Assembly (NCBI RefSeq): GCF_030068605.1 | Contig: NZ_JASJOU010000012.1 | Span: 248,001-312,000 of the forward strand | DNA length: 64,000 bases | Direction of reading: 5' to 3' | From: Xanthocytophaga agilis | GTDB taxonomy: Bacteria; Bacteroidota; Bacteroidia; Cytophagales; 172606-1 | Shown: one piece after another, positions 18,917 through 27,287 of the stretch | Numbering within the stretch: position 1 is the first letter of the stretch | Layout: each line of letters opens with the position of its first letter | Position numbers and translations under genes: made by a program | The notes under the pieces: generated by a model | What the model was told of the DNA's origin: nothing | Database searches by the model: none | What the model saw: the letters and a program-made list of their open reading frames with translations, nothing else

Positions 18917-20704
18917 TTATTTACCCATGACAATAGTCACACGGCGGTTTTTGGCTTTGTTCTCAGGCGAGTTGTTGGGTACTATGGGTTGAGTCTGCCC
19001 ATGTGCAAAAACCTGTACACGTCCTTGTGGGAAGTTATTAGGAGATTTTTGTTCCATCCACTGTTTTACAGCAAAGGCACGTTCTTCAGACAGATTCATA
19101 TTCTTACTAGGATCGCCAGTGTTATCTGTATGCCCATGAATTTCTACCCGCAAATTGTTAGCTACAACCAGATCATTAAACAATTCATTTAATGTTTTTT
19201 CAGTCTGAGGAGTAAAGGAGGCCTTTCCACTCTCAAACTCAATACTCCATGACTTCTCTGATACTTTCTCTTTAATATTTGCATCATTCGTGAATGCCAC
19301 TGTTTCAGCAGCAGAAACATTGCTTCCAGCTTTAGCAATAACATCTTTCAGATAGCTTACTTCTATTACATCATCAGATTTAGGATAAGAAGGCATTAAC
19401 TTTGGATAAAGTTTAGATGCTACCCCTCCAAACAAATCATATACAATCTTCACCACATTGGTACTTCCAGGGTTTAATCCGAAGATTTCTGCATTATCAC
19501 CCAGGTTATGTACTGCAGATCCACCCAGGTCTACCACCAAACCCTGCTTATCTGCAGACTGTGTACCTTTATAATATTTTACCCAATACGCCTTATCGGC
19601 TTCATTATATACCTTAGCAGATAGTTCCCCCGCTTTATCCAATGCCGCAGAGTAAGACTTTACCTGATCTCCACCTTCTGCAATCCCTTCGATCATTTTT
19701 TCTACTGTTGGGCGATTATCTTCCATATATTTCTTAATACCAATCAATACACAAGGCATTTGGCTACGATACTCTTTAGTAGATACAATCGAAACCAGAC
19801 CACCTTTTTTCTCAGCAATATTTACATCACCAGGAGTCCAGGTTGCTACCCCATTGACAGATACACGTTTCTTTTCTCCGGTGCGTTTGCCATTCTGGAC
19901 TACTTCACGATCTTCTGAGTAGCCTGCAATGTATTTTTCAGCGGCATCCAAGTAGTTATCGGCTGCCACAAAGTTCATAGCGTCCGGATCATAAGTAGTT
20001 TCATCCGGATTGACACGAATGCCATTGTCCCCACACCATTTTACTACAATATTCCAGTCACCATCACGAAGTACAGCAGCCGTTAATCCGCCTTTAGCAG
20101 ATTGAGGATTATCTCTCCAGGAAGGAAGACCCATAAACTTGTCTTCACCCAGCGATTTTCCACAAGTATATATAATCTGGGCACGGTAATCAGGACCTAT
20201 CTTTTCCAGCTCGGGATTCACTCCGGACAAGAACGCCGCTGCCCCATCCCCCATAATAGTTACAAAGTGTGCTCCTTCTGGAGTACTCGGATTGCTTTTA
20301 TATTCATTGGCAAATTTGATCAACGACGCCTGCATTTGGGGAACATCATCCTGACGAGTAATTTTCAGGTTTACTCCTTTTTTAGCCATAATAGACCCTT
20401 CTGTGGTCTCAGAACCTCCATTTGCCAGAATAGCTCCCATCTGTGCATTCCATGCCCACATGAGCCAGCGTACTTGTGGTGAGTTTAGATTAGCAGGTTT
20501 TTCTCCGGGTAGAGACATTGCTTGCACAGTACTGGAGGCGTTTTTAGGAGCCGTTGGCAAATCAACTTTACCAACATCCTGAGAGGTTGTTAGTTGTTTT
20601 GTCATTACATAGCCACTATCCATGATAAGCCATTTAAGGCCCCAAAGACCAGCCAGAATTAGGGCAACAATGGTAATTCTACCTAGAGGTGTTAAGCGTT
20701 TCAT
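18917..20704 (-). CDS. Membrane-anchored substrate-binding-like protein fused to OmpA domain
   Basis: 595 residues. A single N-terminal membrane helix (about 8-29; LTPLGRITIVALILAG) anchors it; there is no lipobox. Residues about 75-450 resemble periplasmic type 2 binding proteins of the PstS/taurine group by general pattern (VRWLMWAWNAQMGAILANGG, IMGDGAAAFLSGV, LVSIVSTKEYRSQMPCVLIGIK). Residues about 485-595 are an OmpA C-terminal domain: EIHGHTDNTGD, NLSEERAFAVKQWME and PENKAKNRRVTIV, which hold the Asp and Arg that bind peptidoglycan diaminopimelate. It thus seems to tie ABC substrate capture to the cell wall. The same anchor motif occurs in the gene upstream. It lies in the cassette before the permease gene. 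Confidence 0.8.
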   Translation of the reverse strand: MKRLTPLGRITIVALILAGLWGLKWLIMDSGYVMTKQLTTSQDVGKVDLPTAPKNASSTVQAMSLPGEKPANLNSPQVRWLMWAWNAQMGAILANGGSETTEGSIMAKKGVNLKITRQDDVPQMQASLIKFANEYKSNPSTPEGAHFVTIMGDGAAAFLSGVNPELEKIGPDYRAQIIYTCGKSLGEDKFMGLPSWRDNPQSAKGGLTAAVLRDGDWNIVVKWCGDNGIRVNPDETTYDPDAMNFVAADNYLDAAEKYIAGYSEDREVVQNGKRTGEKKRVSVNGVATWTPGDVNIAEKKGGLVSIVSTKEYRSQMPCVLIGIKKYMEDNRPTVEKMIEGIAEGGDQVKSYSAALDKAGELSAKVYNEADKAYWVKYYKGTQSADKQGLVVDLGGSAVHNLGDNAEIFGLNPGSTNVVKIVYDLFGGVASKLYPKLMPSYPKSDDVIEVSYLKDVIAKAGSNVSAAETVAFTNDANIKEKVSEKSWSIEFESGKASFTPQTEKTLNELFNDLVVANNLRVEIHGHTDNTGDPSKNMNLSEERAFAVKQWMEQKSPNNFPQGRVQVFAHGQTQPIVPNNSPENKAKNRRVTIVMGK

Positions 20705-20775
20705 CTTGTATGAAAAGAGTTAAACAGTATAGATTATGTATAGGCAATAGATTTTTAAAATTCATCCGGTAAAAA

Positions 20776-20814
20776 ACCCCAAACTTTTCAAAAAGAATGT
20801 GAAAAATTTGGGGT
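20776..20814 (-). terminator. Intrinsic terminator or attenuator inside the cassette
   Basis: Arms ACCCCAAACTTTTCA (20776-20790) and TGAAAAATTTGGGGT (20800-20814) pair with one mismatch. Read on the minus strand it is followed by a run of six T, directly downstream of the Ppx-like gene, so it may reduce expression of the genes that follow. Confidence 0.65.
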
Positions 20815-20838
20815 GAGGTTGTCATTTGTAATGATTTA

Positions 20839-21870
20839 TTATTTGGTATTTGATAAAAGGAAACCTATAGTAAAGTTAGCATCCCAGTCAAATACAAATT
20901 GCTTGCATTCAGTGGCATCCGCAATAGCTTTATAGATATTTACACCAGCTTTATCTTTAGCTTCGCTAGGATTATAATCGCCAGGAGCCTTCAATACGGT
21001 ATATCTTTCTTTTCCATTTCGTACTTCTTTGGCCAGTTTAAAAGGAGCACCTCCAATAATAAAGCATGTTTTTCGGTATCCTTCTGGCACTTGTTTCGCT
21101 TTTGCGACTATTTCATCATATACTTTCTGGTCATCAACGCCATTCTGAAAATATTTGGCACCATAGCTTTCCAGCGATTTAATTTTTCCGTTTTCTTTCC
21201 ATGAGATTTTTGTATTGCCAGACCCGATATCTACTACAAAAGCTCTGTCTTCATATACTGGAGGCAGTACAGCCTGCAAACCCATAGTTCCTTCTTCTTC
21301 TGCTGTCACTACATTCACATAATAATTCAGACTTTTCAATTCCTTTGTGATCTTTTGGGTTACCTCTGCTTTAGCAGCTCCGGAACTTACCACAAAGTGA
21401 ATATCTTTAGGACTTACCCCATAATCCAACATTGTACCAATGTATTTCTTTAAGCCACTTCGTATATCTTCCTGAGAAGCCATATTCTCAGTAACTAAAC
21501 TATTCCCAAATTCAGCTTTCTCCAATTTCCAATTTTTGTCTGCATCTGCTTTCACAATAAAAGAATTAAATCCGCTTGCACCCATTTCTACGACACCTTT
21601 CAGCTTACCATTGGTAGGAGCAGGAGGCTCATAAGAAAACGAAGAAGCCCCAGAAGAAGCAGACGTTGCTTCAGTACTACCAGAAGATTCCGGCTCTTTT
21701 TCTGTTGCTGTTCCATCTGCAGGATTAGCATCAGAAGAAGTTTCTACCTGTTCTGTTTTTGTTCCACCTCCAATAATTCCTTTATTTTTTAATGCTATGT
21801 AGCCACCAGCAATAGCTGCAATGATGATAGCCACGATTGTAAATCTTCCAAAAGAAGTTAATTGAGCCAT
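20839..21870 (-). CDS. Membrane-anchored Ppx/GppA-like actin-fold protein
   Basis: 343 residues. An N-terminal membrane helix (about 8-26, LTSFGRFTIVAIIIAA) is followed by a low-complexity Ser/Thr/Glu/Pro linker (38-85). The rest follows the order of exopolyphosphatase/GppA enzymes: MGASGFNSFIV (96-106, phosphate-1 like), VVSSGAAKAEV (160-170, like TSALR.A), TAEEEGTMGLQ (189-199, like the SGEEEA glutamate motif), DIGSGNTKISW (214-224, in place of DIGGGSTE), and IIGGAPF (271-277). The domain is shorter than true Ppx and lacks the C-terminal region. It may be a phosphatase or only a nucleotide or polyphosphate sensor. Whether the body faces the periplasm is unknown. It stands second to third in the cassette. 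Confidence 0.65.
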   Translation of the reverse strand: MAQLTSFGRFTIVAIIIAAIAGGYIALKNKGIIGGGTKTEQVETSSDANPADGTATEKEPESSGSTEATSASSGASSFSYEPPAPTNGKLKGVVEMGASGFNSFIVKADADKNWKLEKAEFGNSLVTENMASQEDIRSGLKKYIGTMLDYGVSPKDIHFVVSSGAAKAEVTQKITKELKSLNYYVNVVTAEEEGTMGLQAVLPPVYEDRAFVVDIGSGNTKISWKENGKIKSLESYGAKYFQNGVDDQKVYDEIVAKAKQVPEGYRKTCFIIGGAPFKLAKEVRNGKERYTVLKAPGDYNPSEAKDKAGVNIYKAIADATECKQFVFDWDANFTIGFLLSNTK

Positions 21871-21934
21871 GTTAGGTTAAATTAGGTTTGCAATAGGATA
21901 CTCAGAAATATAATAGTCTATTAATTTCTCTTTT

Positions 21935-21976
21935 AAAGAAAAGCCCTGCCCAAAACAAGACAGGGACGTTTTCTTT
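21935..21976 (-). other. Hairpin between the PspA-like and Ppx-like genes
   Basis: Imperfect inverted repeat: AAAGAAAA...CCCTG on the left (about 21937-21950) and CAGGGACGTTTTCTTT on the right (about 21961-21976), with a small bulge. It lies right after the stop of the PspA-like gene and may be a weak terminator. Confidence 0.45.
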
Positions 21977-21989
21977 AAATTTCATTATC

Positions 21990-23009
21990 TTAATCAAATA
22001 ATTTGTTATACTGATTGGTGTTATGAGGAGGACGGTTAACGGGTGCATCCAGATCAATATACTTGTTTGGATTGTTTCCTTCTGCAATAAGAACTTGCTT
22101 CTGGTCACCCAACAGGAAGGAAATACCTTCTTTTTCCCATTGATCCAACATTTCCAGACCTTTCTCTTCATATACACCATTTTGTAAGTCGATAGATTCC
22201 ATGAAGTTGGCAGACAGTTCCATAAAACGTTCCATCTCCCCTACCTTACGGCTCACATCATCTGCAATAGCCTCCATTGCCTGATCAAACATTAATCGCT
22301 TATCTTTATCTCCAGAGATAATGTTAAGAGCAGATTTCATGGCAGAGTGACTATTTCGAATGGCTTCACGCTCTATTTTCTTTACCTGTACCTGATCTTC
22401 AATATCTTCCAACAGAATACCTGAGTTTTCAAACATTTTTGTTAAAACTCTGTACAGGATCTCCATCTTCTTATACAAATCCCCAAGCTTCATATTAGAC
22501 TCCTGTAAACGACCTGCTTTACGGGTTTTCAGAATCATCTGAGCTTGACTACCTTTCTGTTTAGCTTTATTGGCAAGTGCCAGACTATCATTCATGGTTC
22601 GCTCATTCTGAGTCATCAGATCTTTCAGTTTCCGCATTTGCCCACGTAGACTCTGAATCTGACGATCCATTTTGCTCAGGTTTCCTCTCAGGCTATCAAT
22701 ATATGATTCCAGGATTCCAATAGGATCTATTTGAACAAACAAACCTGTAATAAACCGCATAATACTTTTGTATAAGTACCATACTAATGTCCGGAACTTC
22801 GGATCAAAAAGAATGTATAGCACTATCGCTAAGCCTGCTAACAGGAAAATAGTATACAATGTATTCTCAAGCAGTGTAATGATATAAGGAAGTGCTTTGT
22901 ATAACAGATATCCTCCTCCTCCTATTATGGCTGCCATGAATAACTTTCCGGTTGTACCTTCTGGTTTTTCCCAAAATGATTTGGGTTTCATTGAGTCTAA
23001 TGAGTTCAT
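21990..23009 (-). CDS. Membrane-anchored coiled-coil protein, PspA/Vipp1-like
   Basis: 339 residues. Two hydrophobic helices (about 22-48 and 50-68) precede a long, charged helical region (95-300). The segment IDPIGILESYIDSLRGNLSKM (94-114) resembles the DPxxxLxxYIxxLExNL start of PspA/IM30 proteins, and the spaced A-x-G-x-A-x-x-L-x-x-R pattern at 145-165 also fits. PspA proteins are ESCRT-III relatives that shape and protect membranes; unlike them this one has membrane anchors. The C-terminus is Asn/Pro-rich and probably disordered. It is the second gene of the cassette. Confidence in the coiled coil and anchors is high, in the PspA kinship moderate. Confidence 0.6.
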   Translation of the reverse strand: MNSLDSMKPKSFWEKPEGTTGKLFMAAIIGGGGYLLYKALPYIITLLENTLYTIFLLAGLAIVLYILFDPKFRTLVWYLYKSIMRFITGLFVQIDPIGILESYIDSLRGNLSKMDRQIQSLRGQMRKLKDLMTQNERTMNDSLALANKAKQKGSQAQMILKTRKAGRLQESNMKLGDLYKKMEILYRVLTKMFENSGILLEDIEDQVQVKKIEREAIRNSHSAMKSALNIISGDKDKRLMFDQAMEAIADDVSRKVGEMERFMELSANFMESIDLQNGVYEEKGLEMLDQWEKEGISFLLGDQKQVLIAEGNNPNKYIDLDAPVNRPPHNTNQYNKLFD

Positions 23010-23146
23010 CGTTGAATGTGCTATTTTTACTATTAATGGATAAAATCCTGTCAGGTAACCTTATATACAGATAAAACTTGTTATTATCCAACTACCATCT
23101 CCAGATTGCAGATAATCAATACTTGAGATTATTACATTTCACTTTG

Positions 23147-23818
23147 TCATTTCAGGAATCGCTCAATATTGGCAATATCATTCTGAATTTGTCCCATTAC
23201 AGCCTCAAGAGTAACATAGAAGTTGTTTTTGGTTGTTTCAATTTTGGTAGCAGCTTCAGTTATTACACTTTGGGCTTTATTCATTTCTTCCTGATGAGCA
23301 GTAATTTCTTCTGTTAGCTTCTTTATCTGCTCTGCTTTCTGTTGAATAAGAGTTTGCAAACGCTCTGCTTCCTTTTGCTTTGCAGTTACATTCAAATCTA
23401 CCTGTTGTACAACAGCTTTATCAAAATTATCTTTTTCCCTCGATAATATTCCCTGATAAAATTTTGCACTATCTACCAGCTTTTCAACTGTTAATCCCAT
23501 AGTCGCAGCGGTAGCATAGGCAGATTTATATCGTGTAGATTCATCAGGAATTATAGTAGCCAAAGTTTGTAATGAATTCTTAAACTCCAGAAAATCAAAT
23601 CCTGGTTGATTATTATCTTCCAATGCTTTCAGCAAAGAGTCAAAGATTCGCTGATCAACTCCTCCGGGTATTGTTGGTGTATTCTGTGGTACTGGTGGAG
23701 GTGTTTGATTGGAAGTTGTTTTTTGTTGTGTCGCCTGTGGTTGCTGCTGAACAGACTGATTGTCTGTACTGGTTTCATCTACAATAAAAAGCGACTTAAT
23801 ATTCTTGAATACACTCAT
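23147..23818 (-). CDS. Coiled-coil protein with Gln/Pro-rich N-terminus (first gene of the cassette)
   Basis: 223 residues, no signal peptide or membrane segment. Residues 20-52 are rich in Gln, Thr and Pro (QQQPQATQQKTTSNQTPPP), residues 55-130 look globular (IFDSLLKALEDNNQPGFDFLEFKNSL), and 130-220 form a long coiled coil (AKQKEAERLQTLIQQKAEQ, KLTEEITAHQEEMNKAQSV). It is probably cytosolic. It precedes the membrane-anchored coiled-coil gene by 137 bases and would be the natural cytosolic partner. No family was recognised with confidence. The start ATG at 23818 is the first in the frame. Confidence 0.7.
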   Translation of the reverse strand: MSVFKNIKSLFIVDETSTDNQSVQQQPQATQQKTTSNQTPPPVPQNTPTIPGGVDQRIFDSLLKALEDNNQPGFDFLEFKNSLQTLATIIPDESTRYKSAYATAATMGLTVEKLVDSAKFYQGILSREKDNFDKAVVQQVDLNVTAKQKEAERLQTLIQQKAEQIKKLTEEITAHQEEMNKAQSVITEAATKIETTKNNFYVTLEAVMGQIQNDIANIERFLK

Positions 23819-24128
23819 ACAATTTTTTCGCGTTTATAGGAATAGCTCTTATCCTTTCGGAATCTACTTGGTAAATATAAAGAAATGCTATTGAATGCAT
23901 TTACAACGTTTTTCTTAAATACCTGACATTAAGGTAAATATTCTTTATTTGAAAAACAAAGGTGGGGAAAGTTATACTATTTATACTACAAATAAAGCAT
24001 TTAGACTTTGCCAATTTGTAAAATTTGTCTTATAGCGGATGTAAGTTCAGAGTTAATCAGGATAAAACAACCCTATAATCAGCCTAATGTATGTGATTGC
24101 TTTTATGAATAGTATTTACACAAAAAAT
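23819..24128. other. Interval upstream of the six-gene cassette
   Basis: 310 bases, AT-rich, between the minus-strand thioesterase gene and the cassette's first gene. It must hold the cassette promoter, but I find no TAnnTTTG match, repeat or hairpin. Confidence 0.4.
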
Positions 24129-24569
24129 TTACAGACTTGTTTTGATTGAAGTAGCGACAAAATTAGAGGTTCCTTTTGCAAGTAATTTATTCTGCTCATT
24201 AGTCAGTTGGCATTCTACATTAATTAATGTTTTCCCATTGCGTACAACTCTGGTCTTTGCATAAATGGTTTCTCCTTCTTTAGCATTATCCAGAAAATCG
24301 ACAGTAAGACTAACCGTTACATACACAAATTCCTTTCCTAATGCATAGACTGTCATACCCATTACATCATCAATAATAGCAGAGGCGGCCCCACCATGCA
24401 ATATTCCCAAAGGATTGGTCATATCTTTACGTACCACAAACGAGACTGTCATTTCACCTTCCTTTACATCCACAAAAGTTCCATTAAGCCAGTTTCCTAA
24501 ACTGGCAGAAGATTTTTCGACAGACTTTCCTATCTGAGACTGAAAGTATTCGAGGATAGAATCAGGCAT
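24129..24569 (-). CDS. PaaI-type hotdog thioesterase
   Basis: 146-residue single hotdog domain of the PaaI/YbgC type that hydrolyses acyl-CoA thioesters in the cytosol. The conserved NPLGILHGGAASAIIDDVMG (HGG with the following Asp) forms the active-site helix, and the following VTVSLTVDFLDNAKEGETI and ARTKVVRNGKTL-like strands complete the fold. The acyl substrate cannot be told; phenylacetate genes are absent. The next gene (GNAT) ends 38 bases upstream on the same strand, so the two may be cotranscribed. Family is secure. Confidence 0.9.
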   Translation of the reverse strand: MPDSILEYFQSQIGKSVEKSSASLGNWLNGTFVDVKEGEMTVSFVVRKDMTNPLGILHGGAASAIIDDVMGMTVYALGKEFVYVTVSLTVDFLDNAKEGETIYAKTRVVRNGKTLINVECQLTNEQNKLLAKGTSNFVATSIKTSL

Positions 24570-24607
24570 AAAGTATTGATTAAAATCCGGAGTTTATAGA
24601 TTGGAAT

Positions 24608-25168
24608 TTATTTACGTATATTCCACACAACAACAGCCCAGTTTTCATCATTGGGAGCTGTATATTCATGAATGGATTCAAAACCCACTCTACGATGAGC
24701 ATTCATAGAACGTTGATTACGGGTAGCCACCTCTGTAACGCATAGTTCATAGCGATCTTTTAATTGTTCTTTCTGTCCCAGATAAAGCTGGTCAAAAAGT
24801 CCCTGCCCACGATATTGTTCATCAATACAGATTTGTCCCATTACATAATAGTGGTAATCTGATAATACCTTATTCGAAAGATATATCTGAGACAACATGG
24901 CAAACATAGGCTCCAGCACAGGAATAGATTGTCTAAACTCTTTGAGCATAACCAGGGCATAGCCAACGATCTTTTCTCCATCTCTGGCTACAATCTGTGG
25001 TTCTGCCTGATTCATCTGTTTTAGCAGATCAAATGTATGTTCTACCGTTACGAAGCCCTGACTTTCGATGGTCTGAGGAGAGTTATTCCGGGCAAGATTT
25101 TTATGTTGAAGCTTTAGTAATTGCTCAATTTCATCATCTGTGCTTAACGTGGTGATGATAACAGACAT
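24608..25168 (-). CDS. GNAT family N-acetyltransferase
   Basis: 186 residues. The GNAT motif A is seen in ICIDEQYRGQGLFDQLYLG with the acetyl-CoA pyrophosphate loop RGQGL, preceded by IVGYALVMLKEF and followed by ATRNQRSMNAHRRVGFESI, the typical Asn/His-xx-VGF end. The acceptor is unknown. It lies between the exported small membrane protein gene (upstream) and the thioesterase gene (downstream) on the same strand, with short gaps of 29 and 38 bases, suggesting a small operon. Confidence 0.9.
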   Translation of the reverse strand: MSVIITTLSTDDEIEQLLKLQHKNLARNNSPQTIESQGFVTVEHTFDLLKQMNQAEPQIVARDGEKIVGYALVMLKEFRQSIPVLEPMFAMLSQIYLSNKVLSDYHYYVMGQICIDEQYRGQGLFDQLYLGQKEQLKDRYELCVTEVATRNQRSMNAHRRVGFESIHEYTAPNDENWAVVVWNIRK

Positions 25169-25197
25169 AAGGTTAACTATGTATTGGTTTTGATGGT

Positions 25198-25719
25198 TTA
25201 TTTTTCATCCTCTACTTCATCTTCTGGCTCTTTCTCAAGTTGCTTGGCATCAAATCGCCATTTGCCTCTTACATTGTATCTGTTATGCATCAACAGCCGT
25301 GTCCCATAAATACCTGCCTGAACCAAGCCAGAACCAAAAAATGCAGCACCCAAAGGGAAGACCCATGCACCCTGAAAGATTCCCGCAAATAAAATCACTC
25401 CACCCACTGTAGCAGAAATCATCCCCAACGCAAACTTCAGGCCTCTCCCATTCTCACTAACAACAGCCAGACTGTCTATGATTACAGAATGCCCATTGGT
25501 AAGGAAAGTATTTTTGGTAATCTGCGTTATAACACCCGTTTCAAAGAATGAAGAATTGTTCAATCGAAAAGTTATGCGATCTCCTACAAAAAAATATTTT
25601 TCCAATCGTTTGTTCTTGCGTTTAGTCAGTACTAATGCATCCTGTGCATCTGCAATCTGAGCAAATGCACATACACAAAAGAGACTAAATGTAATTATGT
25701 ATCTGGGATGTAAAGGCAT
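25198..25719 (-). CDS. Exported small membrane protein of unknown function
   Basis: 173 residues. An N-terminal signal peptide (cleavage likely after ADA at 24-26) is followed by a basic stretch, a beta-rich region (FFVGDRITFRLNNSSFFET, IDSLAVVSENG), two hydrophobic helices at about 95-140 and an acidic C-terminus (KEPEDEVEDEK). I recognise no family. Related envelope proteins with this layout are common in Cytophagales. It may form an operon with the following GNAT and thioesterase genes. Confidence 0.7.
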   Translation of the reverse strand: MPLHPRYIITFSLFCVCAFAQIADAQDALVLTKRKNKRLEKYFFVGDRITFRLNNSSFFETGVITQITKNTFLTNGHSVIIDSLAVVSENGRGLKFALGMISATVGGVILFAGIFQGAWVFPLGAAFFGSGLVQAGIYGTRLLMHNRYNVRGKWRFDAKQLEKEPEDEVEDEK

Positions 25720-25915
25720 AATTGTATAGGAAAGAATATGGTGTTTCTAGAGTAAAGCGAATTCTATAGTTTTACAAGTTGGCTTGATTCCTTGAATTTA
25801 TATGTGAGTTTTATGAAACAGAACTCAATTATACAAATTTTCAGGATTAACCGAGTTTTTAGGCAAGATTTATAAATGAAATCTATATACAAAGTTTGTA
25901 ATGTACAATAACAAA

Positions 25916-25972
25916 CCATATCACAATAATAGCCAATCAGAAATCTTCTAATTAGCTATTATTGTGATATGG
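25916..25972 (-). terminator. Strong hairpin downstream of the TIM-barrel gene
   Basis: Perfect 18-bp inverted repeat (25916-25933 with 25955-25972), loop of 21, and on the minus strand followed by TTTGTTATT. It lies 56 bases after the stop of the TIM-barrel gene. It is one of the longest stems here. Confidence 0.75.
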
Positions 25973-26027
25973 TAAGATTTTAATAAGAATTAACCCGGCA
26001 GATTAAACTTCTTATTTGTGATTGCTC

Positions 26028-26990
26028 TCATTTCTTTCCTTTTGTCTTCCCACTTGTAGCTGCTGCTGGTTTAGGTAAGAAGCTATCTGTTTCAACATAC
26101 GCATTAAATAAAGCGATTTCACCTTCTTTTCCAGGTTTTGCATTACCATGTTCCATACCTAATATTCCCTGCCAGCCTTTTTCGTGAATATGTTTAAAAA
26201 TATTCTTATAGTTCATCTCGCCAGATGTAGGCTCTTTACGTCCTGGATTGTCACCAATCTGCAAATAGCCTATCTCTGACCATGTACGATCTAAGTTTGT
26301 AATAACATCACCTTCATTACGCTGCATATGATACATATCAAACAATATCTTGCAGGCTGGACTATTTACTGCACGACAAATCATATAGGTCTGATCAGAG
26401 TTTCTTAGAAATAATTCAGGCGTATCACTCAATGGTTCTAATACCATAGTTAATCCATGAGGTGCCAATATTTCAGATCCCTGGCGTAGTGCATCAATCA
26501 CATTGCCGGTCTGAATACCTATTGGGATATGTCTTTCAAAAAATCCAGGTACTACAGTCATCCACTTGGCATTACATCTTTTGGCTACTTCTACTGCTGT
26601 CCGGCAAGTTTTTAGAAATGTATCTTTAAATTCCTGTTTGCCTGTTGTCAAAGAGATTTTCCAGTTATCACCTCCATCTATTACAAACACCCCCATAGTC
26701 ATCCCATATTTCGCTAATGTCTCACCAATCTTTGTCTGTATCTCTGGTGTACGTCCCATCATGCCGTTATCCTCTATGGCAGTGAATCCAAGTTCTGACA
26801 TTACCTTAAGCTGATCAAACAAATCTTTGCCTGCCAGGTTTTCAAACATACCAAAATGAGGAGCATATTTTAGATTGAATTTATTTTTAGCTGGAAGAGG
26901 ATTGTCATCACCGGCAACTTGTGCAGGAATATTTATTCCGGCTACTCCCGCAACAGCCAGACTTTTTTTAACAAAATCACGACGAATCAT
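26028..26990 (-). CDS. Tat-exported sugar phosphate isomerase/epimerase-like TIM-barrel protein
   Basis: 320 residues. The N-terminus has a Tat-type signal (RRDFVKKSLAVAGVAGI), so it is probably exported folded. The rest is an AP_endonuc_2/xylose isomerase-like TIM barrel: FTAIEDNGMMGR, MTVVPGFFERHIPIGIQTG, VLEPLSDTPELF, ILFDMYHMQRNEGD and GMEHGNAKPG, with Glu, Asp, His and Glu expected as metal ligands. It is closest in pattern to hydroxypyruvate isomerase-like proteins common in Bacteroidota. The C-terminal tail is Lys-rich. The substrate is unknown; the gene stands alone with a strong hairpin downstream. Confidence 0.85.
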   Translation of the reverse strand: MIRRDFVKKSLAVAGVAGINIPAQVAGDDNPLPAKNKFNLKYAPHFGMFENLAGKDLFDQLKVMSELGFTAIEDNGMMGRTPEIQTKIGETLAKYGMTMGVFVIDGGDNWKISLTTGKQEFKDTFLKTCRTAVEVAKRCNAKWMTVVPGFFERHIPIGIQTGNVIDALRQGSEILAPHGLTMVLEPLSDTPELFLRNSDQTYMICRAVNSPACKILFDMYHMQRNEGDVITNLDRTWSEIGYLQIGDNPGRKEPTSGEMNYKNIFKHIHEKGWQGILGMEHGNAKPGKEGEIALFNAYVETDSFLPKPAAATSGKTKGKK

Positions 26991-27287
26991 AAGTGAAAGA
27001 AAAATAAGTGGTGTGTAATTTTTGTGAGTAAAAATAGTATGTTTTTGATAAATGCCATGAGTAGAACAAAAGATTTGAGTAATAGAGTGAAGTAATTATG
27101 TTTCCTCTTTATGCTATTTTGTGCAAATCTTCCAATTACTAGCCTGAACAAAACAGTCTTTATGTCTGTTCATATAAATGTCAGTTGAAAATAAATAACG
27201 ATTTCTGTATTTTTACAGACCAACCCAAATTAATACCATTTTATAAGCTAATATTCATTTTTCATTCACTCAAAGTACTAGAAGCGT

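Noticed and set aside
20102-20482. 126-codon plus-strand ORF inside the OmpA-fusion gene
   Set aside because: Shadow of a well-supported gene; Cys/His/Ser-rich product with no recognisable motif.
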